Shown here: piece by piece, positions 1-8,769 of the stretch
Numbering within the stretch: position 1 is the first letter of the stretch
Layout of the letters: every line of letters begins with the position of its first letter
From: Pseudomonas peli
GTDB lineage: Bacteria > Pseudomonadota > Gammaproteobacteria > Pseudomonadales > Pseudomonadaceae
DNA: 64,000 nt
NCBI RefSeq assembly: GCF_900099645.1
Contig: NZ_FMTL01000003.1
Span: forward strand, 248,001-312,000
Direction: 5' to 3'
Position numbers and translations under genes: made by a program
The notes under the pieces: model-generated
The model's database searches: none
Told to the model about the DNA's origin: nothing
What the model saw: the letters and a program-made list of their open reading frames with translations, nothing else

Positions 1-1
1 T

Positions 2-394
<393 letters not shown>

Positions 395-430
395 GCCTCC
401 GAACGAACCCCACGCCCCAGGAGTTAAACC

Positions 431-1747
431 ATGACTCTGCGAAAAATCGCAGGGCTAGGAGCCCTTTTGTCCCTCGTTTTTCCAGGCCTGGCCCTGGCTG
501 ACGAGGTTGTGTTGAACAGCGGTGACACAGCATGGATGCTGACTGCCACTGCGCTGGTGCTGTTCATGACCATCCCTGGTCTGGCGCTTTTCTATGCCGG
601 CATGGTGCGTTCGAAGAACGTCTTGTCGGTGATGATGCAGTGCTTCGCCATCACCGGCCTGATCAGTATTCTTTGGGTTGTATATGGCTACAGCTTGGCC
701 TTCGACACCACAGGTATGGAGAAGGGCGTCACCAACTTCAACTCCTTTATCGGCGGTCTGAACAAGGCCTTCCTCAGTGGTCTGACGCCGGATAGCCTGA
801 TTGGCGCCTTCCCGGAAAGCGTGTTTATCGTCTTCCAGATGACCTTCGCCATTATCACCCCGGCCCTGATCGTCGGTGCCTTCGCCGAGCGCATGAAGTT
901 CTCCGCGATGCTGATCTTCATGGGTGTTTGGTTCACCCTGGTTTACGCCCCGATGTGCCACATGGTCTGGTCCGGCGACGGCGCTTTCCTGTGGGATGAA
1001 GGCGTGCTGGACTTCGCCGGTGGCACCGTGGTGCACATCAACGCCGGTATCGCCGGTCTCGTGGCCTGTCTGGTGCTGGGCAAGCGCAAGGGTTATCCGA
1101 CCACTCCGATGGCGCCACACAACCTGGGTTACACCCTGATCGGTGCGGCCATGCTGTGGATCGGCTGGTTCGGCTTCAACGCCGGCTCAGCTATCGCTGC
1201 CAACGGCACCGCTGGTATGGCCATGCTGGTGACTCAGATTGCAACCGCTGCTGCTGCCCTGGGCTGGATGTTCGCCGAGTGGGTCACTCATGGTAAGCCG
1301 AGTGCCCTGGGCATCGCTTCCGGTGTGGTTGCAGGCCTCGTCGCCATTACCCCGGCCGCCGGTACTGCCGGCCCGATGGGCGCACTGGTGATCGGTCTGG
1401 CGTCTGGCGTGATCTGTTTCTTCTGCGCCACCAGCCTCAAGCGCAAGCTGGGCTACGACGACTCCCTGGACGCCTTTGGCGTGCACGGTATCGGCGGCAT
1501 CGTCGGCGCCATCCTCACCGGCGTGTTCGCTGCACCGGCCCTGGGCGGCTTCGGTTCGGTGGAAGACATCGGCGGCCAGGTTTGGATCCAGATCGTGGGT
1601 GTGCTGGTTACCGTGGTTTACACCGGCATCGTCACCTTCGTCATCCTCAAGGTGCTGGATCTGGTGATGGGCCTGCGGGTCAGTGAAGAAGCTGAATCGG
1701 TTGGTCTTGACCTCTCCGAGCACAACGAGCGCGGCTACAACCTGTAA
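431..1747 (+). CDS. amtB: Ammonium transporter AmtB
   Basis: A 438-residue Amt/Rh-family inner-membrane channel that moves ammonium inward. An N-terminal signal peptide (about residues 1-23, ending ALA) precedes eleven expected transmembrane helices. The family signature FYAGMVRSKN and DFAGGTVVHINAG are present. The twin pore histidines are H202 (VVHINAG) and H352 (AFGVHGIGG), so the channel should be functional. It lies directly after glnK, whose product gates it. A GC-rich hairpin at 1759-1781 separates it from a second, diverged transporter gene. Nitrogen-limited expression is expected from the glnK linkage but the promoter is not fully visible. Confidence 0.97.
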   Translation: MTLRKIAGLGALLSLVFPGLALADEVVLNSGDTAWMLTATALVLFMTIPGLALFYAGMVRSKNVLSVMMQCFAITGLISILWVVYGYSLAFDTTGMEKGVTNFNSFIGGLNKAFLSGLTPDSLIGAFPESVFIVFQMTFAIITPALIVGAFAERMKFSAMLIFMGVWFTLVYAPMCHMVWSGDGAFLWDEGVLDFAGGTVVHINAGIAGLVACLVLGKRKGYPTTPMAPHNLGYTLIGAAMLWIGWFGFNAGSAIAANGTAGMAMLVTQIATAAAALGWMFAEWVTHGKPSALGIASGVVAGLVAITPAAGTAGPMGALVIGLASGVICFFCATSLKRKLGYDDSLDAFGVHGIGGIVGAILTGVFAAPALGGFGSVEDIGGQVWIQIVGVLVTVVYTGIVTFVILKVLDLVMGLRVSEEAESVGLDLSEHNERGYNL

Positions 1748-1758
1748 GCACACGGAGC

Positions 1759-1781
1759 GCGCCCGGGGCCAACCCGGGCGC
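1759..1781 (+). repeat. GC-rich hairpin between the two amt genes
   Basis: Perfect 9-bp inverted arms (1759-1767 and 1773-1781, gcgcccggg/cccgggcgc) around a 5-nt loop, 11 bp after the amtB stop. No T-run follows, so it is a weak candidate for termination. It may protect the glnK-amtB message from decay and reduce expression of the downstream transporter gene. Confidence 0.55.
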
Positions 1782-1825
1782 CTTAACCGAACAGCGCTAT
1801 AAAGCGCGACGGCAAGAGGTGGACC

Positions 1826-3076
1826 ATGGACAACACAGCATTGACTGCATTGCAGTACGGTTTTGACACGTTTTACTTTCTGGTTTGCGGTGCTCTGGTC
1901 ATGTGGATGGCAGCGGGTTTTGCCATGCTCGAATCCGGCCTGGTGCGCGCCAAGAACACCACTGAAATTCTTACCAAGAACATCGCCCTGTACGCAGTGG
2001 CGAGCATCATGTACCTGGTGATCGGCTACCACATCATGTACTCCAGCCCGGAAGGCGGCATCCTGCCAAGCTTGGGTTTCCTGATTGGTGACGAAAACAG
2101 CGTTGAGTCGGTTCTGGCCGGCGGTGACGATGCCCCTTACTACTCGGCGCGTTCGGACTTCTTCTTCCAGGTGGTATTTGCCGCGACCTGTATGTCGATC
2201 GTTTCCGGTGCCGTTGCTGAGCGCATGAAGCTGTTTGCCTTCCTGGCTTTCGCCGTGGTCATGACCGGTTTCATCTACCCGGTACAGGGCTTCTGGAAAT
2301 GGGGTTCGGGCTTCCTCAACGAAGCTGGCTTCCTTGACTTCGCCGGTTCCGGCGTAGTGCACTTGGCCGGCGCAACTGCTGCCCTGGCTGGCGTACTGCT
2401 GCTCGGCGCCCGTAAAGGCAAGTACGGCCCGAATGGCCAGGTCAACGCCATTCCGGGTGCCAACCTGCCGATGGCAGCGCTGGGTACTTTCATCCTGTGG
2501 ATGGGCTGGTTCGGCTTCAACGGTGGCTCGCAGCTGAAGATGAGCACCATCGAAGACGCCAACGCTGTAGCCAACGTGTTTGTGAACACCAACATGGCGG
2601 CTGCCGGTGGCTTGATTGCGGCGCTGATCGTGGCGCGCATCCTGTTCGGCAAGGCTGACTTGACCATGGCCCTTAACGGTGCCCTGGCTGGCCTGGTAGC
2701 TATCACTGCCGAGCCGCTGACCCCGACTGCCCTGCAAGCAACCCTGATCGGTGGCGTTGGTGGCGTGCTGGTGGTGTTCTCGATCCTTGGTCTGGATAAA
2801 CTCAAGCTCGACGATCCAGTCGGTGCCATCTCCGTTCACGGTGTGGTCGGTATCTGGGGCCTGCTGGCGGTCTGCCTGACTAACAGCGACGCCACCCTCG
2901 GTGCTCAGCTGCTGGGTATCGGCTCGATCTTCGCCTGGGTCTTCGTCTGCAGCCTGATCGTCTGGTCCATCATCAAACTGGTGATCGGCCTGCGCGTTAC
3001 CGAGGAAGAAGAGTACGAAGGCGTGGACATCGCCGAATGCGGTATGGAAGCCTACCCGGAATTCACCAAGCGTTGA
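1826..3076 (+). CDS. amtB2: Second ammonium transporter (Amt family)
   Basis: A 416-residue Amt-family membrane protein, clearly diverged from the preceding AmtB. It lacks a cleavable signal peptide and starts directly with a first transmembrane region. The family motifs are present in variant form (LESGLVRAKNT, FLDFAGSGVVHLAG). Both pore histidines are kept, H179 and H338, so transport is likely. The cytoplasmic tail is acidic (TEEEEYEG). A glnK-amtB1-amtB2 order is known from P. stutzeri-type genomes. Whether GlnK also gates this paralogue cannot be told from sequence. A strong terminator follows at 3091-3123. Confidence 0.95.
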   Translation: MDNTALTALQYGFDTFYFLVCGALVMWMAAGFAMLESGLVRAKNTTEILTKNIALYAVASIMYLVIGYHIMYSSPEGGILPSLGFLIGDENSVESVLAGGDDAPYYSARSDFFFQVVFAATCMSIVSGAVAERMKLFAFLAFAVVMTGFIYPVQGFWKWGSGFLNEAGFLDFAGSGVVHLAGATAALAGVLLLGARKGKYGPNGQVNAIPGANLPMAALGTFILWMGWFGFNGGSQLKMSTIEDANAVANVFVNTNMAAAGGLIAALIVARILFGKADLTMALNGALAGLVAITAEPLTPTALQATLIGGVGGVLVVFSILGLDKLKLDDPVGAISVHGVVGIWGLLAVCLTNSDATLGAQLLGIGSIFAWVFVCSLIVWSIIKLVIGLRVTEEEEYEGVDIAECGMEAYPEFTKR

Positions 3077-3090
3077 TTTCCTAGGGTTTC

Positions 3091-3123
3091 AACAAGGGCG
3101 CCTTAGGGCGCCCTTTGTTTTTT
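3091..3123 (+). terminator. Rho-independent terminator of the glnK-amt operon
   Basis: A GC-rich stem with 9-bp arms (aagggcgcc, 3094-3102; ggcgccctt, 3107-3115), a 4-nt loop and a following T-rich tract through 3123. It sits 14 bp after the second transporter's stop codon. Confidence 0.88.
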
Positions 3124-3166
3124 CTGAATGCCCACTAAAGGTTGTGGTTTTTCAGCGTGCGCGCGG

Positions 3167-3196
3167 TTGTGATGGAGCGGCAACAGACCCTAGAAT
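3167..3196 (+). promoter_or_regulatory. Candidate sigma-70 promoter for sutA
   Basis: TTGTGA (3167-3172), an 18-bp spacer, then TAGAAT (3191-3196). This would give a leader of roughly 130 nt before sutA. The match is moderate and no start site is known. It lies in the 258-bp gap 3077-3334, which otherwise holds only the amt terminator. Confidence 0.35.
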
Positions 3197-3334
3197 GCGC
3201 GCCGTTGAGCGCAGTTCGCCGACGCGCAGCGCTCAGCCCAAGGCAAGGCCACTGGAATTTTTATCAGCGACGTTAGAAAGCTGACGCAGCTGGGCTATAA
3301 CTACTCTGCTTTTCGCAAGTCATGAGGTTGGAAC

Positions 3335-3664
3335 ATGAGCGACGAAGATCTGGAACACGACGAATTAGAAGGCGCTGACGAAGACGAAGGCGAGGAGCTG
3401 GCTGCCGCCGATGATGGCGACAGCAGCGATGATGGCGATGGTGATGACGAAGTAGTACCTGCCAGCAAAAGCAAAAAAGCCAAAGCCGCCGTCGACGTAG
3501 AAGAACTGCCGAGCATCGAAGCCAAGCAGAAAGAGCGTGATGCGCTGGCCCGCGCCATGGAAGAGTTCCTCTCCCGTGGTGGCAAGGTGCAGGAAGTCGA
3601 GCCGAATGTGGTCTCTGATCCGCCCAAAAAGCCGGACAGCAAGTACGGCAGCCGCCCTATCTAA
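3335..3664 (+). CDS. sutA: RNA polymerase-binding regulator SutA
   Basis: A 109-residue, highly acidic protein matching the Pseudomonas SutA family (survival under transitions). SutA binds RNA polymerase and helps transcription in slow-growing or stationary cells. The first 50 residues are Asp/Glu-rich and probably disordered. A central helical segment (about 58-80, EAKQKERDALARAMEEFLS) and the conserved C-terminus (PPKKPDSKYGSRPI) are typical. It is monocistronic, with a terminator 17 bp downstream. Low sequence complexity often leaves this gene labelled hypothetical; recognition here rests on the conserved C-terminal half. Confidence 0.9.
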   Translation: MSDEDLEHDELEGADEDEGEELAAADDGDSSDDGDGDDEVVPASKSKKAKAAVDVEELPSIEAKQKERDALARAMEEFLSRGGKVQEVEPNVVSDPPKKPDSKYGSRPI

Positions 3665-3680
3665 GGGCCTGCTGTAAAAC

Positions 3681-3717
3681 AAAAAGCCCGCATGCCATCC
3701 GCGTGCGGGTTTTTTTG
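3681..3717. terminator. Bidirectional terminator between sutA and the HAD gene
   Basis: Inverted arms cccgca/tgcggg (3687-3692 and 3704-3709) are flanked by an A-run on the left and a run of seven T on the right. The structure can therefore end sutA transcription on the plus strand and the lptM-to-HAD operon on the minus strand. Confidence 0.85.
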
Positions 3718-3756
3718 TGCGCGATGCCTTGTTAAGGCAGGCAGATGGCTTTGTAG

Positions 3757-3782
3757 GGTGGATGGCGCTTTATCCATCCACC
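3757..3782. repeat. REP-like inverted repeat
   Basis: Perfect 9-bp arms ggtggatgg/ccatccacc (3757-3765, 3774-3782) around an 8-nt loop, preceded by gtag. Intergenic hairpins of this GGTGGAT...ATCCACC type are common in Pseudomonas genomes. It lies between convergent genes, downstream of the HAD gene. Confidence 0.55.
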
Positions 3783-3815
3783 GTTCATCGTCGGCCAGCG
3801 CCGCGCGTCTGCAGC

Positions 3816-4511
3816 CTATGCCCAGCTGTGCAGCAGCGCCGGCAGCTCGGCCAAACTGCGGATCTCGCCATCAGGCGTAATCGCGTCGCTCCAGGTCTTA
3901 CCCTGCGGGTTGAACCAAATCGCCCGCAGCCCGGCGGCCTTGGCTCCGGCGATGTCATCGCTGGGGTGATCGCCGATATGTACCGCGTGTTCGGCGGCTA
4001 TCCCGGCGCGCTTGAGCGCTTCCTCGAAGGGCTTCGGATCGGGCTTACCGACTCCCAGCTCCTCGGCGCACAGGGCGAACTGGAAGTAGTCGGCCAGGCC
4101 AAGGCGGCGCACGTCGGCATTACCGTTGGTGATGACCCCGAGCTGGAAGCGATTGGCCAAGGCTTCAAGGGTTGGATGCACCTCGGCAAACAGTTCGACC
4201 TGATGGCGCGCGGCGAGAAATACCTGAAAGCCCGCTTCGGCCAGCGCCTGCGCATCCGAGTTTGCATAGCCAGCGTCTGTTAGGGCATGCAGCAGAATGC
4301 GCCGGCGCAGTTCGCTGAGGCGATGCTTGAGCATCGGCTCGGCCTGCAGCAAGGTGGCGCGAATCGACCACAGATGCTCCACCGGCACCGCGCCCAGGCG
4401 CGGCGCATGCATCGCCAGCCAGTTGCGCAGCGCCGCTTCGGCGTCCTGCATCACTGGGGTGACATCCCACAGAGTGTCGTCGAGGTCGAAAGTGATCAGC
4501 TGAATGCTCAT
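3816..4511 (-). CDS. HAD-superfamily hydrolase (subfamily IA)
   Basis: A 231-residue haloacid dehalogenase-like phosphatase. Motif I is FDLDDT with nucleophile D9 and acid/base D11. Motif II is ITNG, motif III the lysine in GVGKPDPKP, and motif IV GDHPSDD. The four-helix cap after motif I suits a small phosphorylated metabolite. The substrate cannot be deduced. Its start overlaps the xerC stop by 4 bp (ATGA), so it is translationally coupled as the last gene of the lysA-dapF-xerC operon, the usual Pseudomonas arrangement. Confidence 0.92.
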   Translation of the reverse strand: MSIQLITFDLDDTLWDVTPVMQDAEAALRNWLAMHAPRLGAVPVEHLWSIRATLLQAEPMLKHRLSELRRRILLHALTDAGYANSDAQALAEAGFQVFLAARHQVELFAEVHPTLEALANRFQLGVITNGNADVRRLGLADYFQFALCAEELGVGKPDPKPFEEALKRAGIAAEHAVHIGDHPSDDIAGAKAAGLRAIWFNPQGKTWSDAITPDGEIRSLAELPALLHSWA

Positions 4512-5404
4512 TCTGTGTTGCCTTTGCGTTTAGCCCTTGGGTGGGCCTGGTCATAAACAGTGGCCAGGTGCTGGAAATCCAGGTGGGTATAAACCTGGGT
4601 GGTGGCGATGTCGGCATGGCCGAGCAGCTCCTGCACAGCGCGCAGGTCCTGGGATGATTCGAGCATATGGCTGGCGAAGCTGTGGCGCAGCATATGCGGG
4701 TGCAGGTGCTGGCCCAGCTCACGCACACCGGCCTGGCGCACGCGCAGTTGCACCGCGCGAGGACCGATGCGCCGACCCTGCTGGCTGATAAAAACCGCGC
4801 CGTCGCTCGGGTTCGCCAGCGCCCGGAGTGGCAGCCACTGCTGCATCGCTTCACGTGCCATGCGCCCAAGCGGCAGCTCGCGGGTCTTGTTGCCCTTGCC
4901 GATAACCCTTACCAATCCGGCGGGCAGGTCGAGGCCGTCGAGGTTGAGGCTCACCAGCTCCGACAGACGCAAGCCTGACGAGTAGAACAGCTCCAGCATG
5001 GCCTGATCGCGGCGGGCGATAAAGTCATCTTCCAAGGCGCCGTCGAGCAGTTGTGCGGTGCGGTCAGCGTCCAGGGTCTTTGGCAAGCGGCGCTCGCCCT
5101 TGGGCGGCGTCAGCCCGCTGGCTGGATCGCTGTCGCAGTGGCCTTCACGAATCAGGTAACGATAGAGGCCACGGGTGGCCGAGAGCAGGCGCGCCAGGCT
5201 GCGGCTGGACTGGCCCTGCATGTGCAGGCGACCGACCATGCGGCGTAGGCGTGGGGTATCGAGCGCACGCCAGCTGTCTATCTGCTCTTGGGTGCAGAGC
5301 GCCAACAGCGTACTGAGGTCGTGGCGATAGCCAATCAGGGTGTGCGGGGATAGCTGACGTTCGCTGCGCAGGTGTTCAAGGTAGGCGTCCAAGAGGTCTT
5401 GCAT
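4508..5404 (-). CDS. xerC: Tyrosine recombinase XerC
   Basis: A 298-residue site-specific recombinase that, with XerD and FtsK, resolves chromosome dimers at dif. An N-terminal SAM-like DNA-binding domain (about 1-85) precedes the catalytic domain. All active-site residues are visible: R146, K170, H237, R240, H263 and the nucleophile Y272 in TTQVYTHLD. It sits in the conserved lysA-dapF-DUF484-xerC operon, 38 bp after the DUF484 gene. In P. aeruginosa the orthologue was named sss. It is a housekeeping gene here, not an integrase; no attachment site or cargo surrounds it. Confidence 0.96.
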   Translation of the reverse strand: MQDLLDAYLEHLRSERQLSPHTLIGYRHDLSTLLALCTQEQIDSWRALDTPRLRRMVGRLHMQGQSSRSLARLLSATRGLYRYLIREGHCDSDPASGLTPPKGERRLPKTLDADRTAQLLDGALEDDFIARRDQAMLELFYSSGLRLSELVSLNLDGLDLPAGLVRVIGKGNKTRELPLGRMAREAMQQWLPLRALANPSDGAVFISQQGRRIGPRAVQLRVRQAGVRELGQHLHPHMLRHSFASHMLESSQDLRAVQELLGHADIATTQVYTHLDFQHLATVYDQAHPRAKRKGNTE

Positions 5405-5442
5405 GGAAGCTCCCTGCGGTGCGGTCGGTGCAATGTTTAGCG

Positions 5443-6141
5443 CTAGCGCACCGAGCGCAAAGGTGTGGCAAAGCCTGGAGCGACGCGAGCCAGTACTTCG
5501 GCGATGTAACCGAGGAACAGCGTGCCCAGCGAGCTTTTGTAATGCTGCGGATCGGCGCTGCCAATCGCCAGCACACCATGCAGGCCCTGATGGCTGATGC
5601 TGACCACCGCCGCTGAGCCCACCTGGGCACCGTCTTCGTTGCCGAACAGGAAGTTCAGCTCATGCTCGCGCAGCACACCGCAAATGGTTTTGCCACCAGC
5701 CAGCAGGCCGCCGATGGCTTGATGCGCTTCAGCGCTGCTGACTGAACGTCCGACCGGTATGGGCGTATCGCTGAACAGAATCAAGCTGACAAAAGGCACC
5801 TGAAACTCGCGGCGCAGGCTGTCTTCGACGCAACTGACCACTTCTTCCAGGCTGTTGGCATCGAGCAGGTCGAGCACCAGGCGGCGGGTCTTGTCGAACA
5901 AACGATCGTTGTCGCGGGCCACGTCCATCAGTTGCGAGAGGCGGTGGCGCATTTCGATATTGCGCTCGCGCAGCAGTTTCACCTGGCGCTCGACCAACGA
6001 TACGGTATCGCCGCGCTGGTGCGGAATGCGCAGCTCGGGGATCAACTCGTCGTGGTCGATAAAGAATTCCGGATGCAGACGCAGATAAGCGGCAACCGTG
6101 TCCGAATCCAGTGGCTTGGGTGAATCCTGCTTGTCGGTCAT
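5443..6141 (-). CDS. DUF484 family protein
   Basis: A 232-residue DUF484 protein, probably cytosolic with a GAF-like fold in the C-terminal half. The start is placed at [12 protein letters not shown] because its ATG overlaps the dapF stop by 4 bp (ATGA); a longer in-frame reading into dapF is unlikely. The N-terminus ([15 protein letters not shown]) is the family hallmark, and a helical stretch (about 40-75, [20 protein letters not shown]) looks like a coiled coil. It always travels between dapF and xerC in gammaproteobacteria, but no biochemical role is established. Confidence 0.9.
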   Translation of the reverse strand: MTDKQDSPKPLDSDTVAAYLRLHPEFFIDHDELIPELRIPHQRGDTVSLVERQVKLLRERNIEMRHRLSQLMDVARDNDRLFDKTRRLVLDLLDANSLEEVVSCVEDSLRREFQVPFVSLILFSDTPIPVGRSVSSAEAHQAIGGLLAGGKTICGVLREHELNFLFGNEDGAQVGSAAVVSISHQGLHGVLAIGSADPQHYKSSLGTLFLGYIAEVLARVAPGFATPLRSVR

Positions 6142-6968
6142 AGGCGAACCTGTCCTTCGTACACACGTACTGCGGGTCCGGTCATCATAACGGGCTGGCC
6201 AGGACCTGCCCACTCGATGCTCAGTTTGCCGCCGGGCAGTTCGATCTGCACCGGTGAGTCCATCCAGCCCTGGCTGATTGCCGCCACTGCCGCTGCGCAG
6301 GCGCCGGTACCGCAGGCCTGGGTTTCCCCGGCGCCACGTTCCCAGACGCGCAGCTTGGCGCGTTGGCGGTCGACCACTTGCAGGAAACCGACGTTCACCC
6401 GCTGCGGAAAGCGCGAATGGTGTTCGAGTTTTGCCCCCAGGCTATGCACCGGTGCGTTATCGACGTTGTCGACGCGCAGCACGGCATGCGGGTTGCCCAT
6501 GGATACGGCAGCCAGCTCAACGGTCTGACCGTCGACGGCCACGCTGTAGCTCAGTGCTTGCTGTTCGGCCTGGAACGGGATCTCGGCTGGCACCAGGCGC
6601 GGTGCGCCCATGTTGACACTGATCTGCCCGTCGTTGCGCACGTCCAGTTCGATGATGCCGCCCTTGGTTTCCACGCGCATCTGCTTCTTCACCGTCAGGC
6701 GCTTGTCCAGCACGAAGCGGGCGAAGCAGCGCGCACCGTTACCGCACTGCTCCACTTCCGAGCCGTCGGCATTGAAAATGCGGTAGCGGAAATCCACGTC
6801 CGGGTTGCTTGGCGGCTCGACCAGCAATAGCTGATCGAAGCCCACGCCGGTGTGGCGGTCGCCCCACTGCTTGGCGTTTTTCGGCTGAATATGCGCGTGC
6901 TGGCTGACCAGGTCGAGGACCATAAAGTCATTGCCGAGGCCGTGCATCTTGGTAAAGCGCAATAACAT
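6138..6968 (-). CDS. dapF: Diaminopimelate epimerase DapF
   Basis: A 276-residue PLP-independent epimerase that converts LL- to meso-diaminopimelate for lysine and peptidoglycan. The two catalytic cysteines are C75 ([11 protein letters not shown]) and C219 ([10 protein letters not shown]). I chose the ATG at 6968 ([15 protein letters not shown]), which matches family length; another ATG lies two codons upstream at 6974. It follows lysA with almost no gap and overlaps the DUF484 gene, so the operon carries the last two steps of lysine synthesis. Confidence 0.97.
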   Translation of the reverse strand: MLLRFTKMHGLGNDFMVLDLVSQHAHIQPKNAKQWGDRHTGVGFDQLLLVEPPSNPDVDFRYRIFNADGSEVEQCGNGARCFARFVLDKRLTVKKQMRVETKGGIIELDVRNDGQISVNMGAPRLVPAEIPFQAEQQALSYSVAVDGQTVELAAVSMGNPHAVLRVDNVDNAPVHSLGAKLEHHSRFPQRVNVGFLQVVDRQRAKLRVWERGAGETQACGTGACAAAVAAISQGWMDSPVQIELPGGKLSIEWAGPGQPVMMTGPAVRVYEGQVRL

Positions 6969-6973
6969 CGCCA

Positions 6974-8221
6974 CTACTCCGGCAGGCGGCTTTCGCCCGC
7001 AAAGAGTTCGCTGAGCGTCTCACGGCGACGCACTTCGAAGGCCTGATCACCATCCACCATCACCTCGGCGGCGCGGCCGCGGGTGTTGTAGTTGGAGCTC
7101 ATGACAAAACCGTAGGCACCGGCCGAGCGCACGGCCAGCAGGTCGCCTTCGGCCAGTGCCAGCTGGCGATCCTTGGCGAGGAAATCGCCGGTCTCGCAGA
7201 TCGGCCCGACGATGTCGTAGTTGCGCGTCGCGCCATCGCGTGGCTGCACGGCCACCACCTCCATCCAGGCCTGGTACAGGGCCGGGCGGATCAGGTCGTT
7301 CATCGCCGCATCGACGATGGCGAAGTCCTTGTGCTCGGTGTGCTTGAGGTACTCGACCTGGGTCAGCAGCACGCCAGCGTTGGCGACGATCGAACGGCCC
7401 GGCTCGAACACCAGTGCCAGGTCGCGGCCAGCAATGCGTTCACGTACGGCCTTGATGTAATCACCAGCCAGTGGCGGCTGCTCGTCGCGGTACTGCACGC
7501 CGAGACCGCCACCCAGGTCCAGGTGCTTGATGCGGATGCCGTCTGCGGCGAGTTGATCGATCAGCGCGAGCAAACGGTCGAGGGCATCGAGAAACGGCGG
7601 CAACGTGGTCAGCTGCGAGCCGATATGGCAATCGACACCAACGACCTGCAGGTTCGGCAGCGCAGCGGCGCGGGCGTAAACGGCCGGGGCCTGCTCGATA
7701 TCGATGCCGAATTTGTTTTCTTTAAGGCCTGTGGAGATATACGGGTGGGTGCCGGCGTCGACGTCCGGGTTGACCCGCAGCGAGATCGCCGCCGTCTTGC
7801 CCAGCTCGGCGGCAACCAGTTGCAGGCGCTCCAGCTCGTCAGTGGATTCGACGTTGAAGCAGTGCACGCCGACTTCCAGAGCGCGGCGCATGTCGTCACA
7901 ACTCTTGCCAACGCCGGAGAAGACGATCTTGCTCGGCTCGCCACCGGCGCTGAGTACGCGTTCCAGCTCGCCACGGGAGACGATGTCGAAACCGGCACCT
8001 AGGCGCGCCAGGACATTCAGCACGCCGATATTAGAGTTGGCTTTCACCGCAAAACACACCAGGTGCGGCATGCCCTGCAGGGCATCGGCATAGGCGCGGT
8101 ACTGCGCTTCGATGTGCGCACGCGAGTAAACGTAGGTCGGCGTACCGAAGCGTTGGGCGATGGCGGACAACGCCACGCCTTCCGCGAACAGCGCACCGTC
8201 GCGGTAGTTGAAGGCGTTCAT
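6974..8221 (-). CDS. lysA: Diaminopimelate decarboxylase LysA
   Basis: A 415-residue fold-type III PLP enzyme that decarboxylates meso-diaminopimelate to L-lysine. K60 in CFAVKANSN is the Schiff-base lysine. The substrate-binding cysteine lies in GPICETGDF, and the glycine-rich phosphate site in LDLGGGLGV. The gene begins 9 bp after the small lipoprotein gene lptM and runs into dapF. The lptM-lysA-dapF order is conserved in many gammaproteobacteria. Nothing unusual is seen in length or residues. Confidence 0.97.
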   Translation of the reverse strand: MNAFNYRDGALFAEGVALSAIAQRFGTPTYVYSRAHIEAQYRAYADALQGMPHLVCFAVKANSNIGVLNVLARLGAGFDIVSRGELERVLSAGGEPSKIVFSGVGKSCDDMRRALEVGVHCFNVESTDELERLQLVAAELGKTAAISLRVNPDVDAGTHPYISTGLKENKFGIDIEQAPAVYARAAALPNLQVVGVDCHIGSQLTTLPPFLDALDRLLALIDQLAADGIRIKHLDLGGGLGVQYRDEQPPLAGDYIKAVRERIAGRDLALVFEPGRSIVANAGVLLTQVEYLKHTEHKDFAIVDAAMNDLIRPALYQAWMEVVAVQPRDGATRNYDIVGPICETGDFLAKDRQLALAEGDLLAVRSAGAYGFVMSSNYNTRGRAAEVMVDGDQAFEVRRRETLSELFAGESRLPE

Positions 8222-8230
8222 GAGCTGTCC

Positions 8231-8356
8231 TTATTCGGTTTGCGCAGGCGCTGGCTGGCTTTCTTCCGGCAGGTACAGCGGGCCTTTCTGGCCGCAGCCA
8301 GCGAGCAGGGCGCTGACGGCAAGCATCGCGATAAAGGCAGTAAATAACCGCTTCAT
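8231..8356 (-). CDS. lptM: Small lipoprotein LptM (LppL/YifL)
   Basis: A 41-residue lipoprotein. The signal sequence MKRLFTAFIAMLAVSALLAG leads into the lipobox LLAGC with Cys21, followed by the family signature GCGQKGPLYLPEE. In E. coli this protein (YifL, renamed LptM) binds the LptD/BamA machinery and helps LptD mature; the older Pseudomonas name is lppL. The start has a good ribosome-binding site (aaggatt). A longer in-frame reading through the upstream MITE-like element is not credible. It is the first gene of the lysA operon. Confidence 0.93.
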   Translation of the reverse strand: MKRLFTAFIAMLAVSALLAGCGQKGPLYLPEESQPAPAQTE

Positions 8357-8403
8357 GGTGGAATCCTTGTAATAAAGCATGATTGCGCCGGAGTATACCG
8401 ACC

Positions 8404-8430
8404 CCCCGGCGCCTTGCCTATGCGCCGGGG
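8404..8430. repeat. Hairpin upstream of lptM
   Basis: Perfect 9-bp arms ccccggcgc/gcgccgggg (8404-8412, 8422-8430) with a 9-nt loop, 48-74 bp upstream of the lptM start. There is no T-run. It may be part of the lptM leader or the remains of a terminator. Confidence 0.45.
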
Positions 8431-8468
8431 TTCCCGTCGGGCGGGGCTTTGCCTGTATCTTTGGCGCT

Positions 8469-8734
8469 AGGGTCTGTTCCCATTTCGTCACGAGCCGCGT
8501 TGCCACGAAAAATCTCGCCAGGCTAGGCGGAGGACGTAGGTAATGGTGTTCCCTTGCCAAGTCCTCCAACACCGCATGGCGAGATTTTTCGCGCAACCCG
8601 AAGGGCCGGGCTAGTTTTAGCGCGATACTGCGTTTCTCGACACTCATTTGGAACAACCAAACTTCGTGTCTCGTGCCTTGCCTCGCGCTAAAACAGGCTT
8701 CGGCGCGGCCGCGAACGAAACGGGAACAGACCCT
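8469..8734. mobile_element. 266-bp MITE-like element with terminal inverted repeats
   Basis: Twenty-base terminal inverted repeats, agggtctgttcccatttcgt at 8469-8488 and its complement at 8715-8734, match at 19 of 20 positions. They are flanked by a 4-bp direct repeat CGCT (8465-8468 and 8735-8738) that looks like a target-site duplication. Inside are nested perfect inverted repeats: a 15-bp pair cgaaaaatctcgcca (8506-8520/8577-8591), ggaggac/gtcctcc (8529-8535/8561-8567) and a 12-bp pair gttttagcgcga (8614-8625/8683-8694). No credible protein is encoded. It fills most of the 413-bp gap between lptM and the AraC-family gene. Movement would need a transposase in trans. Confidence 0.75.
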
Positions 8735-8769
8735 CGCTTTGCACCCATCGCCAGCGATCAGGAGACTGG

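Noticed and set aside
1187..2839. Long minus-strand open frame of 550 codons across the amt genes
   Set aside because: It is antisense to two well-conserved transporter genes and has no recognisable domain. High GC makes such shadow frames common.
3181..3192. aacagaccct, identical to 10 bases of the MITE-like terminal repeat
   Set aside because: Only 10 bases are shared, with no partner repeat nearby. It also overlaps the candidate -10 region of sutA. Most likely chance.
4508..5404. Integrase of a genomic island
   Set aside because: The tyrosine recombinase is in the conserved lysA-dapF-xerC operon and is XerC; there is no tRNA, attachment site or cargo.
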